Source: an uncultured Rhodospirillaceae bacterium
GTDB lineage: Bacteria > Pseudomonadota > Alphaproteobacteria > Rhodospirillales > UBA2165
Direction: 5' to 3'
Assembly (NCBI GenBank): GCA_913054205.1
Contig: CAJXJM010000033.1
Coordinates: 1 to 12,440, forward strand
DNA: 12,440 bases
Shown: piece by piece, positions 1 through 7,089 of the stretch
How the letters are laid out: each line of letters starts with the position of its first letter
Position numbering within the stretch: the first letter of the stretch is position 1
Program-made: the position numbers and the translations under genes
The notes under the pieces: generated by a model
Database searches by the model: none
The model's input: the letters and a program-made list of their open reading frames with translations, nothing else
Told to the model about the DNA's origin: nothing

Positions 1-407
1 TGGAATTCGGCGGAGGAGTTATCCGCTTCTGGTCCACCACCACAGAATGTACATTTGTCCATTTTGCCGCGGCTGCCAAAATTGCCGGCTTGAGGATATT
101 GAGGCGCGCCAAACGGACACGCATAGAGACAATATCCACAACCAATGCAGAGATCCTTCGAGTGAAGAACCACACCATCTTCTGTCTGATAGAAGCAATC
201 TACCGGGCAAACAGCCATGCAGGGTGCATCTGAACAGTGCATACAAGCGACCGAAATTGAACGCTCGCCAGGCCTACCGTCATTGAGTGTCACCACCCGG
301 CGGCGGTTAACGCCCCAAGGTACTTCATGCTCATTTTTACAGGCCGTTACGCAAGCATTGCATTCAATACAGCGCTCAGCGTCACACAAAAACTTCATTC
401 TAGCCAT
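1..407 (-). CDS. fdhB: formate dehydrogenase iron-sulfur (beta) subunit, 3' end cut off by window edge
   Basis: Electron-transfer subunit of the respiratory FDH: it carries electrons from the FdhA metal site towards the membrane cytochrome b subunit. The visible 135 residues are rich in ferredoxin-type motifs: C13-x2-C16-x2-C19-x3-C23, C55-x2-C58-x4-C63-x3-C67, C87-x2-C90-x2-C93-x3-C97, and the start of a further pair at C119/C122. This is the arrangement of the FDH/DmsB/NrfC-like 4Fe-4S subunit family, usually about 200 residues, so roughly the last third lies beyond position 1. Start chosen at the ATG ending at 407 because AAGGAG sits 7 bases upstream; that ribosome site overlaps the fdhA stop codon, leaving 11 bases between genes, so the two are probably translationally linked. 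An internal ATG three codons later (MKFLCD) is the alternative start. No N-terminal signal is seen, which fits co-export with FdhA through Tat. The identification is strong from motifs plus position after fdhA. Confidence 0.95.
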   Translation of the reverse strand, partial: MARMKFLCDAERCIECNACVTACKNEHEVPWGVNRRRVVTLNDGRPGERSISVACMHCSDAPCMAVCPVDCFYQTEDGVVLHSKDLCIGCGYCLYACPFGAPQYPQAGNFGSRGKMDKCTFCGGGPEADNSSAEF

Positions 408-418
408 TGTCTATCTCC

Positions 419-3292
419 TTACGCTGCTTCAATTCGGCACAGGCTGCACTTAGTTTCTTGCATCTGTGTTACCGAATCGTAGCCATATGTAAATGCAGTA
501 TTTGCGGCTTCACCCAAGACATACGGGTCAGCACCTGGTGGATATTTATCCCTCAGATCCTTGCCTTGGAAATGTCCCGCAAAGTGGAACGGCATGAACG
601 CGACGCCAGGGGCAACACGCTCAGTAACCTGTGCTTTCATCTTAAGCCTGGCACCTTCTGCGCCATGCAGCCAGACATCAGCACCATCCCGAATGCCGGA
701 ATTGTTTGCATCAACCGGATTGATTTCAACAAACATTTCCTGCTGCAGTTCAGCAAGCCATGGGTTTGAACGACTTTCGTCACCGCCACCCTCATACTCA
801 ACCAAACGTCCCGAAGTCAAAATAGTTGGGAATTTCTTGGTAAAGTCATTCTTCTGGATGCTTTCATACAACACTGGCAGACGATAATGGCTTTTGACAT
901 CCTTATAGGTTGGATAATCAGCAACCAAATCACGGCGAGAGGTATAAAGAGGCTCACGATGAAGCGGCACTGGATCTGGGAAGGTCCAGACCACGGCACG
1001 CGCCTTAGCGTTACCGAACGGTGCTGCACCATGCTTGATGGCGACGCGCTGGATACCGCCGGAAAGGTCGGTCTTCCAGTTTGTCTTATCACCAGCCACC
1101 TTCGCAATGGAAGCTTTCTCGGCAGCCGTTAGGTCACCATCCCAGCCCAATTTCTTGAGCAGAGCCATGTTGAACTCTGGATGGCCGTCTTTGATCTCAG
1201 AGCCAACCGGATATGAGCCTTCAGCCAACAGGTTTACGCCGTTGCGTTTGACACCAAAGCGTGCCCTGAAGTTCAAGCCGCCTTCGGCAACCGACCGGGA
1301 GGTATCATACAATATCGGCGTACCCGGATGTTTCATTTCCGGCGTACCCCAACATGGCCATGGCAAGCCATAGAACTCACCATCATTAGGTCCACCTTTG
1401 GCTTGTAGTGTACGCGTGTCAAAGGTGTGCTGATTGGCCATATGAGAGCGAAGCCGTTCCGGTGATTGCCCGGTATAGCCGATTGTCCACATCCCGCTGT
1501 TAAATTCGCGGGTGATGTCTTCGACCAACGGTTCATTTTTGTTGACCTTGATGTTTTTAAACATCTCTTTGTCCATGCCGAACTTTTTAGCAAACAGATA
1601 CATGATCTCATGATCGGGCTTGGATTCGAAGATTGGATCAACAACTTTTTCACGCCATTGGAACGATCTGTTCGACGCGGTCACTGACCCATAGGTTTCA
1701 AACTGTGTGCAGGCCGGAAGCAGGTAAACACCATCTTTCCGATCATGCATGACAGCTGTCGCCGTTGGATATGGATCAATCACGACGAGAGTGTCGAGCA
1801 TTTCCATAGCCTTTTTCATTTCAACGCCACGCGTCTGTGAGTTCGGTGCGTGGCCCCAGAAAATCATACCTTTCAAATTATCTGGCTGAGCGATGTTTTT
1901 CTTATCTTCAAGAACACCATCGATCCAGCGCGATACCGGTATACCTTTACTGGTCATAAGTTTCTCAGAGGCAAACCGACCACGAATATATTTGAAGTCG
2001 ATATCCCAAACACGAGACCAATGCTTCCAGGAACCTGTCGACAGGCCATAATACCCCGGCAGTGAGTGTGACAACACGCACATATCCGTTGCACCTTGAA
2101 CATTGTCGTGGCCGCGGAAAATATTGGCACCGCCACCAGCCGTTCCCATATTACCAAGCGCCAACTGCAATACGCAGTAAGCGCGGGTATTATTGTTACC
2201 GTTGGTGTGTTGCGTGCCGCCCATGCACCAGATCAAAGTACCAGGACGGTTGTTTGCCAAAGTTCTGGCAACGCGCTTAACCTGCGAGGCTGGAATACCG
2301 GTAACACGTTCCGTTTCTTTCGGATCCCATTTTTTGACTTCGCTACGGATTTGATCCATTCCATAGACACGTTGCTGGATGAAACGCTTGTCTTCCCAGC
2401 CGTTTTCTAGGATATGCCAGAGAATGCCCCAAACCAGCGGTACGTCCGTACCAGGACGCATCTGAACGAATTCATCAGCATGCGCTGCCGTCCGGGTAAA
2501 GCGAGGATCACAAACGATCAACGGCGCATTGTTTTGCTCTTTTGCTTTCAAGATATGCAGCAAAGAAACCGGATGCGCTTCAGCAGGGTTACTACCAAAC
2601 AGGATAATCGAACGAGAATTTTGAATATCGTTCATGCTGTTGGTCATCGCCCCGTAGCCCCAGGTGTTTGCAACACCCGCAACCGTCGTTGAGTGACAAA
2701 TACGAGCCTGGTGATCACCATTATTGCTGCCCCAGAACGCATAGAATTTACGGAACAGATAGGCCTGCTCGTTGCTGTATTTCGCTGATCCCAGCCAGTA
2801 GACTGAATCTGGCCCGGAATCTTTCCGAATTTTCAGCAAACGATCGCCAATCTCGTTGATTGCGTCGTCCCACTTCATCCGCTGCCATTTGCCGCCAGCA
2901 AGTTTCATGGGGTATTTCAACCGGCGCTCACCATGAGCATGTTCGCGAACCGCAGCTCCTTTGGCGCAATGCGCTCCCATGTTAATTGGACTGTCATAGC
3001 CTGGCTCTTGGCCAACCCAAACACCGTTTTGGACTTCGGCGATAACCGTACAGCCAACCGCACAGTGGGTGCAGATTGATTTAACCTGTTTAACCGCGCT
3101 CGACCCTTTAGCTTGGGCAGCGGCTTTTTTTACATTTCCCAGTGACAGGGCTGATGCGGCGGCCAATCCGCCAACAGTCATTCCCGATCTCTTTAAGAAA
3201 GTACGACGATCAATGGCGCTTCCGGTCAATCCGGCGAGCGCTTTTGACAAACGAGGGCGATAGGCCACTCCATCCGTCTTCTTTATCAGCAT
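419..3292 (-). CDS. fdhA: formate dehydrogenase catalytic (alpha) subunit, Tat-exported, Mo/W-bis-MGD, cysteine type
   Basis: Oxidises formate to CO2 at a bis-molybdopterin guanine dinucleotide centre holding Mo or W, in the periplasm. The 957 residues match the family's usual length. The N-terminus carries a Tat signal (DRRTFLKRSG, twin arginine at 29-30, followed by a hydrophobic stretch). A 4Fe-4S site follows: C74-x2-C77-x3-C81 and C109. The metal-binding motif HQARICHSTTVAG lies near 194-206, with C199 as the likely metal ligand followed by the conserved H200; its codon is TGT, so this is a Cys enzyme, not a selenocysteine (TGA) one. The downstream run GAMTNSMNDI is typical of formate dehydrogenases rather than nitrate reductases. 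A TAGGAGAGG ribosome site precedes the ATG. The gene lies 47 bases after the Tat-target protein gene and 11 bases before fdhB, in a torD-fdhX-fdhA-fdhB order. Whether Mo or W is used cannot be read from the protein, but a tungstate-type ABC ATPase lies at 9959. Confidence 0.97.
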   Translation of the reverse strand: MLIKKTDGVAYRPRLSKALAGLTGSAIDRRTFLKRSGMTVGGLAAASALSLGNVKKAAAQAKGSSAVKQVKSICTHCAVGCTVIAEVQNGVWVGQEPGYDSPINMGAHCAKGAAVREHAHGERRLKYPMKLAGGKWQRMKWDDAINEIGDRLLKIRKDSGPDSVYWLGSAKYSNEQAYLFRKFYAFWGSNNGDHQARICHSTTVAGVANTWGYGAMTNSMNDIQNSRSIILFGSNPAEAHPVSLLHILKAKEQNNAPLIVCDPRFTRTAAHADEFVQMRPGTDVPLVWGILWHILENGWEDKRFIQQRVYGMDQIRSEVKKWDPKETERVTGIPASQVKRVARTLANNRPGTLIWCMGGTQHTNGNNNTRAYCVLQLALGNMGTAGGGANIFRGHDNVQGATDMCVLSHSLPGYYGLSTGSWKHWSRVWDIDFKYIRGRFASEKLMTSKGIPVSRWIDGVLEDKKNIAQPDNLKGMIFWGHAPNSQTRGVEMKKAMEMLDTLVVIDPYPTATAVMHDRKDGVYLLPACTQFETYGSVTASNRSFQWREKVVDPIFESKPDHEIMYLFAKKFGMDKEMFKNIKVNKNEPLVEDITREFNSGMWTIGYTGQSPERLRSHMANQHTFDTRTLQAKGGPNDGEFYGLPWPCWGTPEMKHPGTPILYDTSRSVAEGGLNFRARFGVKRNGVNLLAEGSYPVGSEIKDGHPEFNMALLKKLGWDGDLTAAEKASIAKVAGDKTNWKTDLSGGIQRVAIKHGAAPFGNAKARAVVWTFPDPVPLHREPLYTSRRDLVADYPTYKDVKSHYRLPVLYESIQKNDFTKKFPTILTSGRLVEYEGGGDESRSNPWLAELQQEMFVEINPVDANNSGIRDGADVWLHGAEGARLKMKAQVTERVAPGVAFMPFHFAGHFQGKDLRDKYPPGADPYVLGEAANTAFTYGYDSVTQMQETKCSLCRIEAA

Positions 3293-3339
3293 GTGCCTCT
3301 CCTATTTTCCATAGTCTTCATTAGAATTTCCGCTTAATT

Positions 3340-3567
3340 TTAAAACTTGGCAGATTCGTAATATTTTTTAACATGCTCGGTTTCCCGGTAGCCTGACGTC
3401 TTTTCGTCCTTAAGCGACGGTGCAACCATGGCTTCACCAGCGGACAATACCCCACTCGTAACGGCGGCAACGCCCACGCCTAAACTGGCTGTTTTTAGAA
3501 ACTCACGCCGTGATGGCGATTTGCTCTTATTCTTATCCATCTTCTTATCCATCTTCTTATCCACCAT
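3340..3567 (-). CDS. fdhX: small Tat-target protein of formate dehydrogenase operons (fdhX type)
   Basis: A 75-residue protein of the 'formate dehydrogenase region Tat target' family, which sits just before fdhA in many proteobacteria; its exact role is not established, with assembly or export of FdhA the usual guess. Visible parts: a lysine-rich N-terminus made of MDKK-type repeats (residues 2-13), a Tat motif SRREFLK with twin arginine at 20-21, a hydrophobic segment about 27-48, and a C-terminal GYRETEHVKKYYESAKF block that is the family's hallmark. Start is the ATG ending at 3567, with GGAG six bases upstream. The N-terminal repeats come from a 12-base tandem repeat in the DNA, and the lysine-rich lead is longer than I would expect, so an internal ATG of the repeats is a possible second start. 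The symbol follows use in Shewanella from memory; the family assignment is firmer than the symbol. Confidence 0.88.
   Translation of the reverse strand: MVDKKMDKKMDKNKSKSPSRREFLKTASLGVGVAAVTSGVLSAGEAMVAPSLKDEKTSGYRETEHVKKYYESAKF
3531..3563 (-). repeat. 12-base tandem repeat, about 2.75 copies, inside fdhX
   Basis: Plus-strand unit TCTTATCCATCT occurs at 3531-3542 and 3543-3554, with a third diverging copy TCTTATCCA at 3555-3563. On the coding strand it encodes the MDKK repeats at the FdhX N-terminus. The unit is a multiple of three, so copy-number changes would keep the frame while lengthening or shortening the positively charged lead before the Tat motif. Confidence 0.85.
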
Positions 3568-3585
3568 TACCTTCTCCTTTTCATC

Positions 3586-3613
3586 GTCCGCTCTTTTCTA
3601 GAATAAAGCGGAC
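3586..3613. promoter_or_regulatory. large imperfect palindrome / hairpin between torD-like gene and fdhX
   Basis: Perfect 7-base arms GTCCGCT (3586-3592) and AGCGGAC (3607-3613) enclose a centre that is itself nearly symmetric around TTCTAGAA; 24 of 28 positions match the reverse complement. No T-tract follows on either strand, so it does not look like a simple intrinsic terminator. It lies about 19 bases upstream of the fdhX start codon in the transcript. It could be an mRNA processing or stabilising hairpin, or an operator. Structure is seen directly; function is inferred. Confidence 0.55.
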
Positions 3614-3629
3614 CGTTAATGCTGTTCTC

Positions 3630-3643
3630 AGTTAGGCCTAACT
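3630..3643. repeat. 14-base perfect palindrome directly after the torD-like stop codon
   Basis: AGTTAGGCCTAACT is a perfect palindrome that begins immediately after the stop codon (TAA, ending at 3644 on the minus strand). It lies 16 bases from the larger palindrome at 3586-3613. As RNA it could form only a short hairpin with a minimal loop, so a DNA-binding site is as likely as an RNA element. No function can be assigned. Confidence 0.5.
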
Positions 3644-4252
3644 TTAAGCAGCTATTAGGAAAGCCTCTCCTTCGACTTCCATAAACAATTTCCCGATACG
3701 ACCCAGCGGAGCAAATAAATGCGCCGACTCTGCCACTTCGAGTTCTTCAAAAAATTTTGGTGCCCAATTGGCAATGTGATTATCAAAAAACCGCGATTGC
3801 TCGGCCAGCGATAGCGGCTTTCCAAACGTGCCAACGATCAGCCCGTGCATCATTTCACATAAAAAAGCGATATGATCTTCGGGTTCGGAAACATCATCCG
3901 ATTTAGCAATGCCAAGTTCATCCATGTGTTCGCGCAATTCCGCCAACGGCTTTTCGTTCAAAAAGCCGGTCAAATAATATGACTTGAAAGGAATCAACTC
4001 GCCTTTGGTCACGCCGATGAACAACGTCTCATATTCTTCAGTGGCTTGCTCGACACTGATGGTTTTTGCAATTTTTTTGAGATCAGATACGGCGGCACCG
4101 ATTGCGGTGTCATCGCCTTCTAAATCTTGAATGAGGGAAAGCAATTCTGTATCAGCAGGCGCGCCTAACAAGCGAGACAACAGCAAATAGAAGTGCGCAC
4201 GGAAGCGCTCTTCTTCAACGACACTAAATTCTGCTTCGAAACCCGAGGCCAA
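3644..4252 (-). CDS. TorD-family cytoplasmic chaperone for formate dehydrogenase
   Basis: About 202 residues of the TorD/DmsD all-helical chaperone family, which bind the Tat signal of a molybdoenzyme and hold back export until the cofactor is inserted; FdhA (and perhaps FdhX) is the likely client. Family signs: an N-terminal helical block FRAHFYLLLSRLL (17-29), EYETLFIGV (73-81), the stretch GELIPFKSYYLTGFLNEKPL typical of FDH-type members (84-103), the conserved EPEDH motif (123-127), and HIANWAPKFFEEL near 159-171. The open frame extends to a TTG ending at 4270, but that codon has no proper ribosome site; the TTG ending at 4252 has GGGGAG seven bases upstream, so that start is preferred (six residues shorter). 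It is the first gene of the fdh operon, 76 bases before fdhX, that gap holding two palindromes. Transcription presumably begins in 4253-4450. Confidence 0.9.
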   Translation of the reverse strand: MASGFEAEFSVVEEERFRAHFYLLLSRLLGAPADTELLSLIQDLEGDDTAIGAAVSDLKKIAKTISVEQATEEYETLFIGVTKGELIPFKSYYLTGFLNEKPLAELREHMDELGIAKSDDVSEPEDHIAFLCEMMHGLIVGTFGKPLSLAEQSRFFDNHIANWAPKFFEELEVAESAHLFAPLGRIGKLFMEVEGEAFLIAA

Positions 4253-4450
4253 CTCGTCTCTCCCCTGCAACCTTAGTTTTTTTATTATTAATGCATTTGT
4301 ACTATGTATTTAGGTCCTTAGTTAAAAAGAGTAGAAACAACTCATTCACAAGTCAATGGAAGCAAGTTCCAAATTTGCTTTTTTTTATCCGCCTGGATTA
4401 AGATAGAATCAAATCTGTCAGTTGCTTAGATATCATAGGATTATACGTGA
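4253..4450. promoter_or_regulatory. divergent intergenic region between fdh operon and cytochrome c gene
   Basis: About 200 AT-rich bases from which the torD-fdhX-fdhA-fdhB operon (minus) and the cytochrome c gene (plus) must both be transcribed. I found no convincing -35/-10 pair and no good FNR-type TTGAT-N4-ATCAA site; TTAAG...AATCAA near 4399-4413 has the wrong spacing. It is listed because of position, not a recognised motif. Confidence 0.4.
4360..4386 (+). terminator. possible short hairpin with T-tract upstream of cytochrome c gene
   Basis: AAGCAA (4360-4365) pairs with TTGCTT (4375-4380) over a 9-base loop, and the T-run extends to 4386 (8 T in total). It resembles a weak intrinsic terminator for the plus strand, yet no plus-strand gene ends here: the neighbour on the left is minus-strand. 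It could be a leader attenuator of the cytochrome c gene or chance in AT-rich sequence. The stem is weak (six pairs, mostly A-T). Confidence 0.25.
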
Positions 4451-4873
4451 ATGAAAAAATCATTATTTTGCAATGGCTTGGCGTCCCTAATTATTACCTT
4501 TTTCTGGATTTCGGCAGTGTTTTTGGTGCCTCTTACGTCGGTACATGCCCAGACTGCAGACACCACTTTTTTACGCGGACAGAAGCTTTTTAAGAAATGT
4601 GTCCATTGTCATACCTATAAAGCGGGTCAAAAGCATCGCATTGGACCAAATCTATTTGGCATGTTTGGCCGGAAGGCAGGCAATGTTGCGGACTTTGATT
4701 TCTCAGATGCCTGGAAAAATGCTGATTTTATCTGGACGGATGAAACTCTGGATACCTATCTGCTGGACCCTCACAAAATGATTCCCAACAACCAAATGCC
4801 CTTTGATGGATTGTCACGCGCTAACGATCGTAAGGCCCTCATTACGTATCTCAAAACAATCGTGCGGCCTTAA
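4451..4873 (+). CDS. periplasmic class I cytochrome c (c2-like)
   Basis: A 140-residue monohaem cytochrome c, an electron carrier in the periplasm. A Sec signal peptide spans about residues 1-33 (MKK, hydrophobic core, VHA-Q cleavage site). The haem motif is CVHCH (50-54), followed by the c2-type signature KHRIGPNLFGMFGRKAG (61-77), and M116 in NQMPFDGL is the probable sixth haem ligand. The closing helix LITYLKTIV is typical of the fold. Start is the ATG at 4451 with AGGA ten bases upstream. It is monocistronic, divergent from the fdh operon and convergent with the WD40 gene (5 bases between stops). The partner is not known; FDH of this type normally passes electrons through a membrane cytochrome b to quinone, so this cytochrome may instead serve the multicopper oxidase or the WD40 protein. 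That link is inference. Confidence 0.93.
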   Translation: MKKSLFCNGLASLIITFFWISAVFLVPLTSVHAQTADTTFLRGQKLFKKCVHCHTYKAGQKHRIGPNLFGMFGRKAGNVADFDFSDAWKNADFIWTDETLDTYLLDPHKMIPNNQMPFDGLSRANDRKALITYLKTIVRP

Positions 4874-4878
4874 CGAAT

Positions 4879-5835
4879 TCATTTTTTGATTTCAGAACCA
4901 TCTTTCAAATTCCAGTGTCGAAGCACTTCGTCACTCCCGCCGGATAATGCTGTGCGGCCATCTGGTGAAAATCTGACACTCCAAATTGGTTTCTTGTGAC
5001 CCGACATTGATTTCAACAATTTCCCGGTTTTGATATTCCAATGTCGAATGATCAGATCTCTGCCGGCAGACAAAACAGTTTTAGTGTCTGGCGATATCGC
5101 GACCGAAGCAATAAAGCCAAAATGCCCGACCAGAGATTGCAGTTCATCGCCACTATCCGCGTTCCAAATTTTAACCGTTTCATCGACACTGCCAGAAGCC
5201 AATATTTTGCCGTCCTTGGATACATCAACGGTGTTCACGTTAAAATTATGTCCAGTGAATATTTTGGACGTCGTACCGGTTGTTAAATCCCATCGCCTAA
5301 GCGTGCCGTCATAGCTCGAGGAAAATGCCACGCCATTACGATCAGGTAAGGCGATTGAAAGAACTGGCCCGCGATGACCGATCAGGCGCTTTTCGATAGC
5401 GCCGGTGGCCAAGTTCCATTGAATGAGCGATTTATCGGTACTGCCCGAAAGCGCGTGCGTGCCGCCATTCAAAAAGACCACGCTGGTCACAATTCCGGTG
5501 TGGCCCTTGAATGTGTTTAGGACTTTACCGGTTTTTAAATCCCAATGTTTTAACGAGCCATCCGCGCTGGCTGACAATGCTGTTTTTCCATCGGGCGAGA
5601 ACGTGGCGCTGTTCACGCTCAGAGTATGAGCTTTAAATTTACGAATCGGTTTTTGGGACGCCACATCCCAGAGGCACATGGTCCAGTCCCAACTGCCGGA
5701 AAGAGCGGTTTTTCCGTTTGCCGAAAAAGCAACGGAATTGACGATGCTGACATGGCCGGAAAATTCAGCGCGCAATTCAAACGAATGGCCCGCTAATCCA
5801 AAACCGAGAATAAGTGTACTCAGCAACAAACGCAT
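4879..5835 (-). CDS. secreted WD40-repeat beta-propeller protein
   Basis: A 318-residue protein with a Sec signal peptide (MRLLLSTLILGFGLAG...ELRA) followed by seven WD40 repeats that make one complete seven-bladed propeller. Each repeat has the GH...V/I motif and ends in a WD/WN-type dipeptide: repeat openings read SGHVSIV, KAHTLSV, KGHTGIV, IGHRGPV, TGHNFNV, VGHFGFI and SGHKKPI. WD40 propellers are scaffolds for protein contacts, with no catalytic residues to point to. The frame is open to a TTG ending at 5886, but that has no ribosome site and would bury the signal peptide, so the ATG ending at 5835 is chosen; GGGGAA lies about ten bases upstream. It is convergent with the cytochrome c gene. 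From memory, some alphaproteobacteria carry WD40 propellers fused to a C-terminal cytochrome c of this type, so the two may work together. Specific function unknown. Confidence 0.9.
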   Translation of the reverse strand: MRLLLSTLILGFGLAGHSFELRAEFSGHVSIVNSVAFSANGKTALSGSWDWTMCLWDVASQKPIRKFKAHTLSVNSATFSPDGKTALSASADGSLKHWDLKTGKVLNTFKGHTGIVTSVVFLNGGTHALSGSTDKSLIQWNLATGAIEKRLIGHRGPVLSIALPDRNGVAFSSSYDGTLRRWDLTTGTTSKIFTGHNFNVNTVDVSKDGKILASGSVDETVKIWNADSGDELQSLVGHFGFIASVAISPDTKTVLSAGRDLIIRHWNIKTGKLLKSMSGHKKPIWSVRFSPDGRTALSGGSDEVLRHWNLKDGSEIKK

Positions 5836-5995
5836 TTTCTGGATTCCCCGAATTCTTTTCAGAGTTTGCGACAAGTCGCCGGACAATTCAAGCGAGAGAC
5901 AAAATTAGAATTATTAAATTTTTCTGGATAAATTATTAGGCGTCGCTATTAATGGATCAACTTTTTATAAATGTGGCGAATTGGAAGAGAGATTT

Positions 5996-7081
5996 ATGGC
6001 GACTGTTACCGAAGACCAAATTGCCAAAGCCATTGCTCAGGCCAACGTTCCGGATATGGACGGAGACGTTGTTTCTCTTGGGCTGGTATCTGACATCCAC
6101 GTCAAAGACGGCATGGTTCAAATCATGATTGAGACGTCGCAGGAACGCGCCTCCGTGATGGAAGAGGTCCGCAAAGATTGTGAGAAACTCGCCTCCGAGG
6201 TACCCGGCGTATTGAATGCGACGGCGGTTCTGACCGAGGAGCGCGAAGCCGCCCCGGCCCAGCCAGCACTTGATCTAACCCAAGACGAGCGCCGCATTAA
6301 AGCTCCAGGCGTTGGCTCTATCATTGCCGTCGCGTCCGGCAAAGGCGGCGTCGGCAAATCGACAACTTCAGTGAATATCGCGTTGGCGCTTTCCCGGCAC
6401 GGCAAAAAAGTCGGCATTATGGATGCAGATATATATGGCCCTTCGATCCCGAGAATGATGGGCATCTCTGGCCAACCCCGGTCCGAAGACGGCACCCGCC
6501 TCATCCCGATGGAAAACTATGACGTTAAATGCATGTCGATGGGTTTTATGGTCCCGGAAGAGGAGCCAACGATCTGGCGTGGCCCGATGGTCACGGGAGC
6601 GTTGGAGCAAATGCTGCGCGATGTCGAATGGGCGCCGCTGGATATTCTCATCGTTGATATGCCCCCCGGCACCGGTGATGCGCAATTGACCATGGCCCAA
6701 GGCACGGAGCTCGCGGGTGCCATAATCGTATCGACGCCGCAGGACATCGCGCTTCTCGACGCGCGCAAAGGCCTCAACATGTTTCGTCAAGTCGAGGTGC
6801 CGATCATCGGGCTGGTTGAAAATATGAGCTACTATATATGTCCGAAATGCGGCGATGAAGCCCATATTTTTGATAACGGCGGCGCTAAAGAGACCGCTGA
6901 AAAATACGGCTGTCCGTTCTTGGGCGCAATTCCACTGGATGTCGAAATCCGCAAAACCTCGGATGGTGGCCAGCCGATTGTTGTTAGCAAAACCAGTAGC
7001 CCGCACGCCAAAGCCTATATGGACATCGCCGCCAAGGTTATTGTTGAAATCGATCGATTGAATCAAGCGACTGTCACTTAA
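5996..7081 (+). CDS. apbC: Mrp/ApbC (NBP35-type) iron-sulfur cluster carrier ATPase
   Basis: A cytoplasmic P-loop ATPase that holds and passes on 4Fe-4S clusters to apo-proteins. The 361 residues show an N-terminal MIP18/DUF59 domain (about 4-85), a deviant Walker A GKGGVGKS (115-122), DADIYGPSIPRM (143-154), the Walker B-like LIVDMPPGTGD (218-228) and the cluster-bridging pair CPKC (C282, C285), all standard for Mrp/ApbC. Start chosen at the ATG at 5996, with GGAAGAGAG ending 4 bases before it; a TTG five codons earlier would swallow that site. It is divergent from the WD40 gene and convergent with the multicopper oxidase gene (8 bases between). Base composition is a little more GC-rich than in the cytochrome and WD40 genes. 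It may be the organism's general Mrp, or a copy that serves the many clusters of FdhA, FdhB and the large ferredoxin-like protein; the window cannot tell which. The symbols mrp and apbC are both used for this family. Confidence 0.93.
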   Translation: MATVTEDQIAKAIAQANVPDMDGDVVSLGLVSDIHVKDGMVQIMIETSQERASVMEEVRKDCEKLASEVPGVLNATAVLTEEREAAPAQPALDLTQDERRIKAPGVGSIIAVASGKGGVGKSTTSVNIALALSRHGKKVGIMDADIYGPSIPRMMGISGQPRSEDGTRLIPMENYDVKCMSMGFMVPEEEPTIWRGPMVTGALEQMLRDVEWAPLDILIVDMPPGTGDAQLTMAQGTELAGAIIVSTPQDIALLDARKGLNMFRQVEVPIIGLVENMSYYICPKCGDEAHIFDNGGAKETAEKYGCPFLGAIPLDVEIRKTSDGGQPIVVSKTSSPHAKAYMDIAAKVIVEIDRLNQATVT

Positions 7082-7089
7082 TTATTGTA

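Noticed and set aside
3586..3613. Intrinsic terminator after the torD-like gene
   Set aside because: The hairpin is good but no run of T follows it on the minus strand; a purine-rich ribosome site follows instead.
4399..4413. FNR/ANR-like box upstream of the cytochrome c gene
   Set aside because: TTAAG and AATCAA half-sites are imperfect and the spacing does not fit TTGAT-N4-ATCAA.
6368..7066. 232-codon minus-strand open frame opposite the Mrp ATPase
   Set aside because: Antisense to a clearly conserved P-loop protein; the product is histidine/arginine-rich nonsense typical of shadows.
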